A stretch of DNA of 64,000 bases from CAWAHD01 sp963781785 (GTDB lineage: Bacteria > Planctomycetota > Planctomycetia > Isosphaerales > Isosphaeraceae): the NCBI GenBank assembly GCA_963781785.1, contig CAWAHD010000001.1:1736001-1800000 (forward strand), in the 5' to 3' direction. Position 1 is the first letter of the stretch; each line of letters opens with the position of its first letter. This document shows, piece after piece, positions 63,765 to 64,000 of the stretch. The position numbers were made by a program, and so were the translations under genes. The notes under the pieces are model-generated. The model saw only the letters and a program-made list of their open reading frames with translations. It was not told the origin of the DNA and ran no database searches.

Positions 63765-63784
63765 CCCGGGGTGTGAACCCCGGG
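63765..63784. repeat. CCCGGGG hairpin, copy 2
   Basis: CCCGGGG (63765-63771) pairs with CCCCGGG (63778-63784) around TGTGAA, identical to 61707-61726 including close flanks. Confidence 0.85.
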
Positions 63785-63877
63785 AATGCGAGCGACAGTC
63801 ATGATGCACGATCCTGGGACTGCCCAATCTGCCAGAAACGCCCCGCCATTGCCAAATATACATTGCCTGTATTTTCC

Positions 63878-64000
63878 GTTCGCGGGTCGCCGCATACGTA
63901 GGTAACGGCGCGGGTCCGCCGCGTTGGATGGACGACGGGGACGCCAGGCTGGAATGTCAAGTTGCCTGAGCGACCGACTTTCAGGGAAACGTAGAGAGAT
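63878..64000. repeat. Dispersed repeat, 123 bp, copy 2 (cut by window end)
   Basis: This copy matches 58540-58662 with about ten substitutions and no large indels. It continues past the window edge, so its end cannot be set. Confidence 0.8.

Overview
The window is GC-rich bacterial chromosome that looks like a planctomycete, most likely of the Isosphaeraceae/Gemmataceae type. The pointers are two Tat-exported Gfo/Idh/MocA oxidoreductases, two very large Ser/Thr kinases with C-terminal WD40 propellers, large surface proteins with an N-terminal LExR-type motif, a DUF2760-Hsp70 pair, a pilin-like DUF1559-type protein and remnants of planctomycete transposases. This placement rests on gene content only. 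I saw no rRNA or tRNA gene and no CRISPR array.

Layout. 1-12.2 kb: exported hydrolases (MBL-fold, a three-domain amidohydrolase, an amidohydrolase-CIA30 fusion), a pseudo-receiver, a metallophosphoesterase and a sigma-like factor with a long unknown C-terminus. 12.26-14.15 kb: a complete IS1380-family element in a CTAG target. 14.2-28 kb: an APH-fold phosphotransferase, two Gfo/Idh proteins, a surface protein, a kinase-WD40, an SDR dehydrogenase, ilvD and a Zn-ribbon/HEAT protein. 28.2-33.2 kb: a giant surface protein with eight Ig-like repeats, the central ones at an exact 261-bp period. 33.7-38.4 kb: a two-component cluster. 38.7-42.1 kb: nadA-glgB, overlapping by ATGA. 42.1-46.8 kb: toxin-antitoxin pairs, then the 5' stub of an integron-type integrase facing small genes, one followed by a credible attC site. 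46.9-57.9 kb: kinase-WD40, DUF2760-Hsp70, a molybdopterin-fold protein, small proteins and a Fic protein. 57.9-64 kb: a degraded accessory island with three more toxin-antitoxin modules (one dead), a truncated recombinase, an HNH nuclease pair, and several dispersed repeats built around transposase C-terminal remnants.

Three things shape how to read the window. First, about a dozen single-step frameshifts break otherwise conserved genes (amidohydrolases, GlgB three times, kinase, Fic, HigB-like toxin, surface protein). Several sit in homopolymers or GC runs, so consensus errors are as likely as real decay. Second, the 43.2-45.0 kb block has integron geometry. Third, the 58-64 kb island carries two structured repeats that no standard feature type explains: a 37-bp hairpin unit present in 1, 2 or 3 tandem copies, and a roughly 110-bp double hairpin built on ACATATGT palindromes.
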